DNA of 64,000 nucleotides from Lachnospiraceae bacterium C10. Lineage in GTDB: Bacteria; Bacillota; Clostridia; Lachnospirales; Lachnospiraceae. The notes below the pieces were generated by a model that was given only the letters and a program-made list of their open reading frames with translations, made no database searches and was not told where the DNA came from. Below, piece after piece: positions 52,903 to 62,180 of this stretch. Where the stretch lies: contig FMTN01000015.1 of the NCBI GenBank assembly GCA_900100095.1, positions 1 to 64,000 on the forward strand, given 5' to 3'. The position numbers were made by a program, and so were the translations under genes. Position 1 is the first letter of the stretch, and each line of letters begins with the position of its first letter.

Positions 52903-53841
52903 ATGGAAGAAAGCAGAGTGAGACGACTGGTGACAAGAAGTGATTTTGACGGACTGGCATGTGCCATGATGTTGAAAGAGCTTGATATGATTGATACGAT
53001 CAAATTCGTGCATCCGAAGGATGTTCAGGATGGTAAGATCGAGCTGACAAAGGATGATATTACAACGAACCTTCCTTACGATCCGCGGGTAGGAATGGCA
53101 TTTGATCACCATGCATCAGAAGAGGAGCGGTTGCAGGCAACAGAAGTGGGCGGTGTTTATATCATTGACCCGGAGGCCAAGTCGGCAGCCCGCGTTGTGT
53201 ATAACTACTTTGGCGGTAAGGAAAAGTTCCCGAGGATTTCAGACGAACTGATGGAAGCTGTGGATAAAGGGGATTCGGCTGACTTTACACTGGAGGATAT
53301 TCTTCATCCGAAGGACTGGGTTCTTTTGGACTTTTTAATGGATGCAAGAACCGGTCTTGGCCGATTCCATGATTTCCGGATTTCCAATTACGATCTTATG
53401 ATGGAACTGATTGATTACTGTCTGGATCACGATATCAAGGAGGTGCTTGAGCTTCCGGATGTCAAGGAACGTGTGGATCTTTATTTTGAGCAGGAGGAAC
53501 TGTTCAAGGAGCAGCTGAGACGCCTGTGCAGGGTGGAAGGCAAGACTGTTGTGTATGACCTTCGGAATGAGGAGGTTATTCATGCCGGTAACCGTTTTAT
53601 GATCTACGCTCTGTATCCGGAGTGCGAGATGAGTGTCTATGTGGCATGGGGATTTAAGAAGCAGAACACGGCCGTTATGATCGGTAAGTCCATTGTCAAC
53701 AGGGCAAGTCAGGTGGATATCGGAGCACTTTGTCTGGAGTATGGCGGCGGCGGTCATAAGAATGCCGGAACATGCCAGCTGGACAATGATAAGGTGGATG
53801 AGCTTCTTCCGGACATCATCAAGGCATTGAATGCGGAATAA
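52903..53841 (+). CDS. DHH-family phosphoesterase
   Basis: 312 aa after AGGGGGCTAAG. DHH-type metal motifs: TRSDFDGLACA (about 11-21, DFDG for DHDG), AFDHHAS (about 66-72), then a DHHA1-type GGGGHKNAGTC near 290. Family members hydrolyse c-di-AMP-derived pApA, oligonucleotides or polyphosphate. Substrate not decided by sequence; the signalling neighbours make a nucleotide plausible. Confidence 0.85.
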   Translation: MEESRVRRLVTRSDFDGLACAMMLKELDMIDTIKFVHPKDVQDGKIELTKDDITTNLPYDPRVGMAFDHHASEEERLQATEVGGVYIIDPEAKSAARVVYNYFGGKEKFPRISDELMEAVDKGDSADFTLEDILHPKDWVLLDFLMDARTGLGRFHDFRISNYDLMMELIDYCLDHDIKEVLELPDVKERVDLYFEQEELFKEQLRRLCRVEGKTVVYDLRNEEVIHAGNRFMIYALYPECEMSVYVAWGFKKQNTAVMIGKSIVNRASQVDIGALCLEYGGGGHKNAGTCQLDNDKVDELLPDIIKALNAE

Positions 53842-53866
53842 TATCAATACAATGAAATGAAGGAAT

Positions 53867-54865
53867 ATGAAAAGTAAAGAATGTTTTCTTTGTCCAAGAA
53901 AGTGCGGCGTAAATCGAGCGTCGGGAGAGATTGGCTTTTGCGGACAAACGGATAAGATCAGGGCAGCAAGAGCTGCCCTTCACTTTTGGGAAGAACCGTG
54001 CATTTCCGGAGAGGATGGAAGTGGAGCGGTATTTTTCTCAGGATGTAATTTAAAATGTGTCTTCTGTCAGAATGAACCGATTGCGAAAGGAACTGCCGGG
54101 AGGGAAATTACCCCGGAGCGCCTTACAGAAATCTTTTTCGAATTAAAGGAGCAGGGGGCCAATAACATCAATCTGGTGACAGCCGGACATTTTCTTCCCC
54201 AGATTATAACGGCCATTGAGCGGGCAAAGCTGGAGGGTTTTGATCTGGCATTTGTCTATAACACCAGCGGCTATGAGGAGGTAGATGCAATCCGGGCTCT
54301 GGATGGTCTTATTGACATCTATCTTCCGGATCTTAAGTATGTAAGTCCGGAATTATCAGGGAAATATTCCCATGCGCCGGACTATTTTCTCAAAGCCTCC
54401 GGAGCCATTGCGGAGATGGTAAGGCAGACAGGAGAGCCGGCTTTTTACATGAAGAAGCAGCATGAGATGACCATGGCATACTCCCTTTGGGAAAAGGAGG
54501 CGGCGCATCTTATGGATGCCGTGGAATATAACCAGATTTGTGATGATCCGGATGCGGACATTCTCATGGCCCGCGGAACCATTGTAAGGCATCTGCTTCT
54601 TCCGGGACAGCTTGAGGATTCCAGGGCTGTGATCCGCTACCTGTATGAGACCTACGGCGATGAGATCTATCTGAGTATTATGAATCAGTATACGCCACTT
54701 CCTCAGGTTGCCGGCTATCCGGAATTGAACCGGAAGGTAAGCGAAGAGGAATACGATGCCATCCTTCAATATGCCATGGATCTTGGTGTGGAAAATGCCT
54801 TTTTCCAGGAGGGGGATGTGGCGTCGGAAAGTTTCATTCCATGTTTCGATGAACAGGGATTGTAA
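53867..54865 (+). CDS. Radical SAM enzyme (PflA-like, COG1313 type)
   Basis: 332 aa after AATGAAGGAAT. N-terminal Cys-rich segment CFLCPRKCGVNR (possible extra cluster) and the radical SAM motif FFSGCNLKCVFCQNEP with CxxxCxxC at about 61-68. Later ITPERLTEIFFELKEQGANN and LPDLKYVS. Resembles pyruvate-formate-lyase-activating-enzyme-like proteins of unknown target. No glycyl radical enzyme is adjacent. Confidence 0.88.
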   Translation: MKSKECFLCPRKCGVNRASGEIGFCGQTDKIRAARAALHFWEEPCISGEDGSGAVFFSGCNLKCVFCQNEPIAKGTAGREITPERLTEIFFELKEQGANNINLVTAGHFLPQIITAIERAKLEGFDLAFVYNTSGYEEVDAIRALDGLIDIYLPDLKYVSPELSGKYSHAPDYFLKASGAIAEMVRQTGEPAFYMKKQHEMTMAYSLWEKEAAHLMDAVEYNQICDDPDADILMARGTIVRHLLLPGQLEDSRAVIRYLYETYGDEIYLSIMNQYTPLPQVAGYPELNRKVSEEEYDAILQYAMDLGVENAFFQEGDVASESFIPCFDEQGL

Positions 54866-54946
54866 ATTGGAAAAATAAGCGATTTTTTTGATAAAATTTA
54901 CGAAAAACCCGTGGAAAATATAGGGTTTATCGTGTAAAATATACAT

Positions 54947-56638
54947 ATGGGTGATGAAGAGTATAGGAAACAAGGCTCCCTGGTAAACAGGGTCATGGCC
55001 TTCATAATTACCACATTGCTTGCGTTGTCGATTTTGATTAGTGGTGTAAGTTTCTTTTTCGTTTCAGGATCTTTGAATACGAATATAGCGGCGACCATGA
55101 ATAATTTAACGACAAGTGAGGGGGCGAAACTCGATCAGAATCTGATGCAGATTGAGGATTCTGTGAACGCCATGTCAGCATTGGCCACAGAATCCATCAG
55201 CAGTACGTCGGTGGTTCGGGATTTAGAACAACGCAAAAAGCTTGTGCAGAGGATTGAGAAGCTTTTCCAGCAGACCAGTCAGAGTATCAGTATGGTTCAG
55301 GCGAACTACATGATCTTCTCGTTGAATATCACCGGAAGAGAAGATGGATTCCTCTATATCCGTGATGGAATGTCCGGAGAGATGAAGAAGCGGAATCTCA
55401 CGAACATCCGGCATTACAAGGAGGATGATGTTGAGCATGTAGGCTGGTATTACCAACCGATTGAGGCAGGGAAGCCGATTTGGATGCGTCCTTACTTCAA
55501 TAAGAACCAGCAGAAATACCTGATCAGTTATATTTATCCGGTCTATGTTAACGGGGTGTTTGTATGCAGTCTTGGTATGGACATGGATTTTGAGATGATG
55601 ATTCAGAAGGTTGATAAGATCCATTTTTATCAGAGTGGTTACGCCTACCTTAAGAATGCAGACCATACCGAACATTATCATGCCGGCTTCTTAAAGGGGG
55701 AGGTTCACGGAGATGAAGTGGATCACGGAATCAGCAACGAAGAGCTCTGGAATCAGTCCTCTTCCAAGGGTAAGGTCATACGGTATAACTACCAGGGGAA
55801 GGATTGTGTACAGACCTTTGTGACCCTTCGTAACGACCTTCAGCTTGTACTTTGTGATTCTTATCGCGAGGTGTACGGCGCACGGCGGGTGCTTCTGAAG
55901 ATTCAGATATTTATTTGTATTTTCTTCAGTGCGCTGGCGATTACGATTGCCTTTATATTCATGAAGAAGATTATTGTTCCGCTCCGCATGCTGACAGCAG
56001 CGGTTGTATCCATCAAAGAAGGGGTCTATACGGTGGATCTTCCAAAGCAGGCACCGAACGAAATTGGAACTTTGACAGAAGGTTTTCGAATTGCACTGTC
56101 GGCATTACAAGACCGTGAGGAGAACAGTCACTTTGTGGCAAGACATGACGGTCTTACCGGTTTGTTGAATCGTTATGCTTATGATGTGATTACAGACGAA
56201 CTGTGCCGAAGCAAGAGACAGTTGGCCTTCATCATAATGGATGTGGATAAATTTAAGACAATTAATGATACCTATGGTCATGAAAAGGGAGATCATGTTC
56301 TAGAGAGAGTATCAGAGCTTTTGAAACTGGCATTTCCGGAGGCCTGCGCTCATATTCGAATGGGCGGCGACGAATTCGTTGTTTTGATTCAGGACATTTC
56401 GGAAAAGAGTGCACCGGAGATCGTGGCAAGAGTACAGTTGATGAATGCGGAACTTTCCAAGGCAACAGCGTCAACCCCGGCCACAAGTGTATCGGCAGGA
56501 GTGGCATTCTCGATCCAGGGATTTACCCTTCGCCTGTATAAAAAGGCGGATACAGCTCTCTATCATACGAAGAATACGACCCGTTGCGGTTGTACTGTTT
56601 ACAGAGACGAATTGGGACTTAAGACAGACAAGGACTAG
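54947..56638 (+). CDS. Membrane diguanylate cyclase (Cache-like sensor, GGDEF)
   Basis: 563 aa. Membrane segment about 18-40, extracellular Cache-like sensor about 45-325, second segment, HAMP-like about 345-395, GGDEF about 405-555 with intact GGDEF at 473-477 and NRYAYDVITDEL/DKFKTINDTYGHEKGDHVL upstream. No RxxD inhibitory site lies before GGDEF. It should make c-di-GMP. No ribosome site precedes ATG 54947, and TAAAAT ends 6 bases before it, so translation may be leaderless or start later. First gene of the c-di-GMP run. Confidence 0.9.
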   Translation: MGDEEYRKQGSLVNRVMAFIITTLLALSILISGVSFFFVSGSLNTNIAATMNNLTTSEGAKLDQNLMQIEDSVNAMSALATESISSTSVVRDLEQRKKLVQRIEKLFQQTSQSISMVQANYMIFSLNITGREDGFLYIRDGMSGEMKKRNLTNIRHYKEDDVEHVGWYYQPIEAGKPIWMRPYFNKNQQKYLISYIYPVYVNGVFVCSLGMDMDFEMMIQKVDKIHFYQSGYAYLKNADHTEHYHAGFLKGEVHGDEVDHGISNEELWNQSSSKGKVIRYNYQGKDCVQTFVTLRNDLQLVLCDSYREVYGARRVLLKIQIFICIFFSALAITIAFIFMKKIIVPLRMLTAAVVSIKEGVYTVDLPKQAPNEIGTLTEGFRIALSALQDREENSHFVARHDGLTGLLNRYAYDVITDELCRSKRQLAFIIMDVDKFKTINDTYGHEKGDHVLERVSELLKLAFPEACAHIRMGGDEFVVLIQDISEKSAPEIVARVQLMNAELSKATASTPATSVSAGVAFSIQGFTLRLYKKADTALYHTKNTTRCGCTVYRDELGLKTDKD

Positions 56639-56646
56639 GAGCGCTT

Positions 56647-58239
56647 ATGGAACGGGAAGAATATGTATTAAAGAGTTTTGAGAAGGCACTTAATGAGGGC
56701 TGGGTTCAGGTACACTACCAGCCCGTTGTTCGTACGTATACCAGGAGAATCTGCGGAGCCGAAGCTTTGGCCCGCTGGATGGATCCGAAGGAGGGAATGC
56801 TGTCACCTGGACAGTTCATTCCGGTCCTTGAAAAACATAAGATGATGCATCGTTTGGATTTATGCATCTGTGAATACATCGCAAAGGATATTGCGTTCTG
56901 CCGTCAGCAGAGCATTCCGTTTGTTCCTGTGTCCATTAATATATCGGGCATGGATTTCTATGAAACGGATATGTTTGCTGAGGTGGAGCGCATTTTATCT
57001 ATGTATGCAATCGATCGGGATATGATCCGCATTGAAATCATAGAGCAGGGAGCGAATAAAAGAGATGAGGTCGTGGATCGTGCCATTGATCAGTTCATTG
57101 GAGCCGGCTATCAGGTGTGGCTGGATAATTTTGGAAAGGGTTCTTCCTTTGAAGCGTTGGAACGCTACCAGTACAGCCTTGTGAAGCTGGATGCACGATT
57201 CCTGGAGGATGCTAAAAATCACAGTATGATGGAGAAAGCGACGGCGATGCTTTCCTATACGGTGGATATGTCAAAGCATATGGAGATCGCCACCCTGGCA
57301 GAGAATGTTGAGACGGAAGAGCAGTTTTCTATCCTTCGGGAAATGGGAGTGGAAATGCTCCAGGGATATTATTTCTGCAAGCCGATTCCCTTTGAGGAAT
57401 TTCTTCAGCAGCAGGATATTTTTGAAAATATTGAAGAAGGAAGCTACTACAAGAAAATTGGTCAGATTGAGTTGAATCATGAGGGCATAGCCGTAACCTC
57501 CTATGGTAAGAAGGGGAAGGAGGCATTGGCCATCATGGAATACCGGGACAGAAGATTTTACTATCTTTACCAGAACGAAGCCAATCGATTGTATATGCAG
57601 AATATTGGAATTGAGAATGAAGTGGAGGCGGAAAATTTCCTGAATCAAAGATCCGGAATGTTGCAGGAGAAGATCCGAGGATTTGTCCGTCGGATGATTG
57701 CCGGAGAGCGGCTGGTTCATCTGAATTTCATGATGGACAGCAAAGTGATCGATCTGTGGGGGGACTATATTGCAACCAATCCGAAGACCGGAGGCATTGC
57801 AATGCTGATCCATAAAGAGGAGCTGCTTGAGGTCGAGCGGGTTGACCGCGCGAAAAAATTCGATATGGCCCTTCGGAATATTTACCGTATCTTTGACCGG
57901 TTTGATCTGGTTCGCCTGTCGGATGGAATTATTACCAATTCCTATGTGAATACGTCTGAATACGGGGCTTTGCATGAAGGGCAGGATGTAAGAGGCGTGA
58001 TGGCGCTGTATGCAGCCAAATATATCGTACCGGAACAACAGGAGGAGTTTTCAGCTTTTGTCGCCTTGGACTCCATAATGGAACGTTTTGAAATGGAATC
58101 GGTAGAATACCTGTCACACAATTTTGATACAAGGATGGATGACGGACGTATTCTTAAAAAGAAATACTTCATTCAGAAACTGGTGGAAGAACGTCAGGTG
58201 ATGATTCTTTTCGGCATCGGTCAGGGTGAAGGAGCATGA
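56647..58239 (+). CDS. EAL-domain protein with extra C-terminal domain
   Basis: 530 aa, 8 bases after the GGDEF gene. EAL about 5-260: EAL at 39-41 (CGAEALARW), Asn in VSINISGMDF, Glu in IEIIEQ, Lys in LVKLD, Glu in AENVET, Gln in LQGYYF. The canonical DDFGTG is DNFGKG (Asp160-Asn161), so one metal ligand is changed and activity is uncertain. Residues about 270-530 form an unassigned, partly PAS-like region. Probably c-di-GMP degradation or binding, opposing the neighbouring cyclase. Confidence 0.88.
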   Translation: MEREEYVLKSFEKALNEGWVQVHYQPVVRTYTRRICGAEALARWMDPKEGMLSPGQFIPVLEKHKMMHRLDLCICEYIAKDIAFCRQQSIPFVPVSINISGMDFYETDMFAEVERILSMYAIDRDMIRIEIIEQGANKRDEVVDRAIDQFIGAGYQVWLDNFGKGSSFEALERYQYSLVKLDARFLEDAKNHSMMEKATAMLSYTVDMSKHMEIATLAENVETEEQFSILREMGVEMLQGYYFCKPIPFEEFLQQQDIFENIEEGSYYKKIGQIELNHEGIAVTSYGKKGKEALAIMEYRDRRFYYLYQNEANRLYMQNIGIENEVEAENFLNQRSGMLQEKIRGFVRRMIAGERLVHLNFMMDSKVIDLWGDYIATNPKTGGIAMLIHKEELLEVERVDRAKKFDMALRNIYRIFDRFDLVRLSDGIITNSYVNTSEYGALHEGQDVRGVMALYAAKYIVPEQQEEFSAFVALDSIMERFEMESVEYLSHNFDTRMDDGRILKKKYFIQKLVEERQVMILFGIGQGEGA

Positions 58240-58257
58240 TAGGAGAGGAGAAGGCCT

Positions 58258-61200
58258 ATGATACAGATGACCTTTACAGTCTCCCGTCAGGAGGAGATTG
58301 TTGAATCTGCCCAGGAGTGGAGGAACGCCACCCAGGGACGCAAAGGGCAGAGCATTCTTTTGATTTTTTCAAAGGGATACAGCAGTAAGACCTTATCTAA
58401 TCTGATGTCCCCGCTGGGGAATATAGTGGAGGGGGCTTATGTTCTTGGCTTGTCGAAGGCGTTGGAAGAACACGAGGATGCCTGCATTCGAATCAGTTAT
58501 CTTTTTTTGGAGCATGCAAGAGCAATTCCTTTTTCCTATGAAACATCAAAGGGTGAGATCTGGACAGCCTGTCTTGAAATGGAAAAGACCATTCTTAGTA
58601 CGCCTCTTTGCAAAGGCGTTCTTGTTTTTGCTGCAGGCAATACGCTAAAGCTGTCGATTCCGCTGGCGGAAGTGGAAGAAAGTACGAAAATTCCGATCTT
58701 CGGTCTGTGGACCACGGAGCTGACAAGAGAATCGCCCCAGGACTATTTCATCTATAAGGATCGGGTTATGGAGTGTGGAATCGGAGGCTTTTACCTGGTG
58801 GGAGAAGAGCTGAAGATCCGAACCCTTGCATTGAACGGCTGGAAGATGCTGGGCAAGAGTTTCCCGGTAAAAGTCAGAGAGTATGTGGATGATTTCTCGG
58901 TTGGAGAGACCGTGCTCTCCCATATTGACGGTCATCCGGCAGCGGATATCTACCGGCATTATTTAAAGGTGAACAAAGGTCCGGCATTTATTGATAATAT
59001 CAAGGAGTTTCCGTTTTGCTTTATGCGGGGAACGACACAGATTCAAAGGATACCTCTAAGGTATGATGAAGCGGGAGAATTGTACTTTATCGGAGCGATT
59101 GAACCGGAGGATCGGATTAGCTTTTCCTATGCGGATCCCCAGAGTATGCTCGAAGAGACGAAGGAGAAATGCCGGTGGATTTTAAGTGATGATCCGGAGG
59201 CAACGCTGTTCTTCGGCAGCGTACTAAGGAAAAAAGCATTGGGGGAAGTGGATGCGGAAGTGACGGCATTTCAGACCTATCAGCCGAACATATTTTATGC
59301 GAGAGGTGCGGCGCAGATTCTTTACTGCGATGGAGCAGGTGCTGTCCGCAATGGTAACAATATTATCATCACGCTGCAGGAACAAAATGAGGAGAAGGAT
59401 CTGTCGCTGATTCATCCGGATGATATGGCAGAAGAGTATGAATACAGCAATGATGAAATTATCCCCTTAGAGGACCGGACAGCGGCCTTCATGATGGCAA
59501 TCACGAATGATCTGAATGAGGCGATGGAGAAGGCCAACAGTGCCAATCAGGCAAAGTCAACCTTCCTGTCTAACATGTCCCATGAGATTAGAACCCCGAT
59601 CAATGCCATCATCGGAATGGATGAAATGATTCTTCGTTCGACGGAGGATGAGAAGGTCCTAAGTTATGCCAGAGACTTGCGGCAGGCAGGAAACGGCCTC
59701 CTGGGAATTGTGAACGATATCCTGGATTTTTCCAAGATCGAAGCGGGTAAGCTGTCCATTCTTCCGGTGGATTATAAGCCGTCGGAATTGATCCGGGATC
59801 TTTATCAGATGCTGAAAAAGCGGGCGGAGGACAAGAGCCTGATCTTAAGCATCGAGGCAGACCCGGAGATTCCGGATATTTTGAGCGGAGATGAGATCCG
59901 CATGAAACAGGTGATGACCAATCTGCTTACCAATGCAGTGAAATATACACAGCGGGGAATGGTAACGCTTCGTGTTCTTTTGGACAGTGTGAAGGAGCAG
60001 GATGTTTTCCTTCGCATCGAAGTGGAAGATACCGGAATCGGAATTAAGGAAGAAGAAAGGGAAAAGCTGTTCACCTCCTTCCAGCGACTGGATGAGGTAA
60101 AGAATCGTACCATCGAAGGTACCGGCCTTGGACTTGTGATTACATTAAACATCCTAAAGCTTATGGGAAGTACCCTTCATGTGGATTCCGTCTATGGAAA
60201 AGGAAGTGTCTTTTCCTTTGTTGTACGGCAGGGAAAGCGTTCCGGTCAGCCGATGGGGGAACTGGATCTGACACGGCATGCCAAAGTGAGCAGAACCTCC
60301 GGGGCAGCCTTTATCGCGCCGGAGGTCAGAATCCTGGCTGTGGATGATACGGAAATGAATCTGACGGTATTAAAGGAACTGTTGGCGCAGAATCAGGTCA
60401 TTGTGGATACCTGTACCAGCGGAGCCGAAGCGGTGGGAATGGTTCGGGAAATGCCATATGACATCATTTTGCTGGACTATCGCATGCCGGAGATGGATGG
60501 AATCGAGACCTTGCATCAGATTCAGAAAATAAAAAAGTGGAAGCCGGTCCCGGTGATCTGTCTGACGGCCAATGCGGTGACAGGCGCCATGGAGACCTAT
60601 CTGAATGCAGGCTTTACCGACGTTATTACAAAGCCGGTACAACCGGAACTTTTGGAGCGAAAACTGCAGCAGTATCTGCCACAGGAAAAGATCCGGCTAG
60701 TCGAGCGGCAGGAGGCAGTGGCACAGCCGCTGCTCGATATGGATGAGCAGTTAAAGCAGGTGGATCCGAAGCTGTTGGCAATCGAGGATCTGTCAGTATT
60801 TGACGGAATTAAAAACAACGGTTCGGCAGAGACTTATCTGTCGGTTTTGAAAAGCTATTATCAAGGACTTGGAGGCCAGCTGGATCAGATTGAGGAGTTC
60901 TATGAAGTCGGAAATATCAAAGACTATACGATAAAAGTCCATGCATTAAAGAGTTCCTCCCGGATTATCGGTGCACTGTCTCTTGCAGACCTTGCCGAGG
61001 CGCTGGAGAAGGCCGGGGATGAAGAGAAAGTGGAGCAGATCCTACAGGATACGCCTCTTCTTATGCAAAAGGCAAATTTTCTCTATCGTGACCTTGGAAA
61101 AGTCTTCCCGAAGGAAGAGAAGAAGGAGGACAAAATTCTCATCGATGAGGGAACCTGGAAGGATGCAATGATGGCGCTTTGCGAACTGGCAGGAGCCTAC

Positions 61201-61338
61201 GATCATAAGAGTGTAAGGCAGGTTCTAAATGCACTTGAGGCCTACAGGCTTGATGATAGCAGGAAGAAATTGTATCATGAATTAAAAGAAGCTGCAGAGG
61301 GTCCGGACTGGGATCGGTTGCAGGAGTTGTTAGGATAA
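58258..61338 (+). CDS. FIST-sensor hybrid histidine kinase with REC and HPt
   Basis: 1026 aa after GGAGAGGAGAAGGCCT. No membrane segment. FIST N- and C-type small-molecule sensor about 5-385, HisKA His442 in FLSNMSHEIRTPINAIIGMD, HATPase about 520-660 (NAVKYTQRG, EDTGIGIK, GTGLGLVI), REC about 690-805 with Asp740 in ILLDYRMPEMDG, HPt with His895 in KVHALKSSSRIIGA, and a further ~110 helical residues. FIST domains are thought to bind amino-acid-like ligands. All relay residues are present, so it could feed the receiver protein encoded next. Confidence 0.92.
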   Translation: MIQMTFTVSRQEEIVESAQEWRNATQGRKGQSILLIFSKGYSSKTLSNLMSPLGNIVEGAYVLGLSKALEEHEDACIRISYLFLEHARAIPFSYETSKGEIWTACLEMEKTILSTPLCKGVLVFAAGNTLKLSIPLAEVEESTKIPIFGLWTTELTRESPQDYFIYKDRVMECGIGGFYLVGEELKIRTLALNGWKMLGKSFPVKVREYVDDFSVGETVLSHIDGHPAADIYRHYLKVNKGPAFIDNIKEFPFCFMRGTTQIQRIPLRYDEAGELYFIGAIEPEDRISFSYADPQSMLEETKEKCRWILSDDPEATLFFGSVLRKKALGEVDAEVTAFQTYQPNIFYARGAAQILYCDGAGAVRNGNNIIITLQEQNEEKDLSLIHPDDMAEEYEYSNDEIIPLEDRTAAFMMAITNDLNEAMEKANSANQAKSTFLSNMSHEIRTPINAIIGMDEMILRSTEDEKVLSYARDLRQAGNGLLGIVNDILDFSKIEAGKLSILPVDYKPSELIRDLYQMLKKRAEDKSLILSIEADPEIPDILSGDEIRMKQVMTNLLTNAVKYTQRGMVTLRVLLDSVKEQDVFLRIEVEDTGIGIKEEEREKLFTSFQRLDEVKNRTIEGTGLGLVITLNILKLMGSTLHVDSVYGKGSVFSFVVRQGKRSGQPMGELDLTRHAKVSRTSGAAFIAPEVRILAVDDTEMNLTVLKELLAQNQVIVDTCTSGAEAVGMVREMPYDIILLDYRMPEMDGIETLHQIQKIKKWKPVPVICLTANAVTGAMETYLNAGFTDVITKPVQPELLERKLQQYLPQEKIRLVERQEAVAQPLLDMDEQLKQVDPKLLAIEDLSVFDGIKNNGSAETYLSVLKSYYQGLGGQLDQIEEFYEVGNIKDYTIKVHALKSSSRIIGALSLADLAEALEKAGDEEKVEQILQDTPLLMQKANFLYRDLGKVFPKEEKKEDKILIDEGTWKDAMMALCELAGAYDHKSVRQVLNALEAYRLDDSRKKLYHELKEAAEGPDWDRLQELLG

Positions 61339-61353
61339 GGAGTATAGATTTCA

Positions 61354-62130
61354 ATGAGAGGGAAAAAGCAGATTCTGTTAATCAGCGATCAGAGATCGTT
61401 TATGGTAGAGACCTTATATCGTTCTCTGCAGGAGGACGGGCATGTTGTAGAATCAGCATCACCGGATAAGACATCTTTGATGTTACAGGGAGAAGATGCG
61501 GATATTATTCTTCTGTATCTGGGAAATTATGTATTCGATTCAGGCGAGTTTTTAAGCTTTTTGAATACCTATTGCCAGAGTGAAAACAAGCAGATCATTG
61601 CGGTGGGGGATGAAGAGGAGATGAAGGCACTTTACAAGGTGATTCCTCGGCATCTGATTGAACTTCCGCTGGTTCGACCGGTGAACATCCGTAATTTGAT
61701 TGATCGTATCCGGTTTATGGATATGGGCGGAGGAGCCGGTACCGGTAAGAAGAACAGAAAACAACTGGTATTGGTGGATGACGATAGCACGTTTTTGAAC
61801 ATGGCAAGTGAGTGGCTTGAGCAGGCAGGAAATTACGATGTGACCATCCTGAATTCAGGGGCACAGGTACTCAACTATCTTGCGAAGCGTATCCCGGATC
61901 TGATCCTTTTGGATTATGAAATGCCGGTTGCCAGCGGTCCACAGGTGCTTGGAATGATTCGCGCAGATGCAAGATTTCGCGATATCCCGGTCTTTTTCCT
62001 GACAGGAAAGAATGACCGGGACAGTGTTATGAGTGTGATGAGTCTGAAGCCGGATGGTTATGTCATTAAGACAGCCGGCAAGCAGGCACTGTTGGAAAAG
62101 GTGAACATGTTTTTTAGCAGCAGACCATAA
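61354..62130 (+). CDS. Double-receiver response regulator
   Basis: 258 aa, 15 bases after the FIST kinase. A degenerate receiver-like part about 5-115 (ILLISDQRSF, IILLYLGNY without phospho-Asp) is followed by an intact REC about 130-255: LVLVDDDSTFLNMA, Asp188 in LILLDYEMPVASG, FFLTGKND, VIKTAG. No output domain. Likely phosphorylated by the FIST kinase relay and acting by protein contact, perhaps on the neighbouring c-di-GMP enzymes. Confidence 0.87.
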   Translation: MRGKKQILLISDQRSFMVETLYRSLQEDGHVVESASPDKTSLMLQGEDADIILLYLGNYVFDSGEFLSFLNTYCQSENKQIIAVGDEEEMKALYKVIPRHLIELPLVRPVNIRNLIDRIRFMDMGGGAGTGKKNRKQLVLVDDDSTFLNMASEWLEQAGNYDVTILNSGAQVLNYLAKRIPDLILLDYEMPVASGPQVLGMIRADARFRDIPVFFLTGKNDRDSVMSVMSLKPDGYVIKTAGKQALLEKVNMFFSSRP

Positions 62131-62180
62131 GCTTCTCATATTCTGCTTTGTGGTCGAAGATGACAGAAAGAGTAAGTGCT

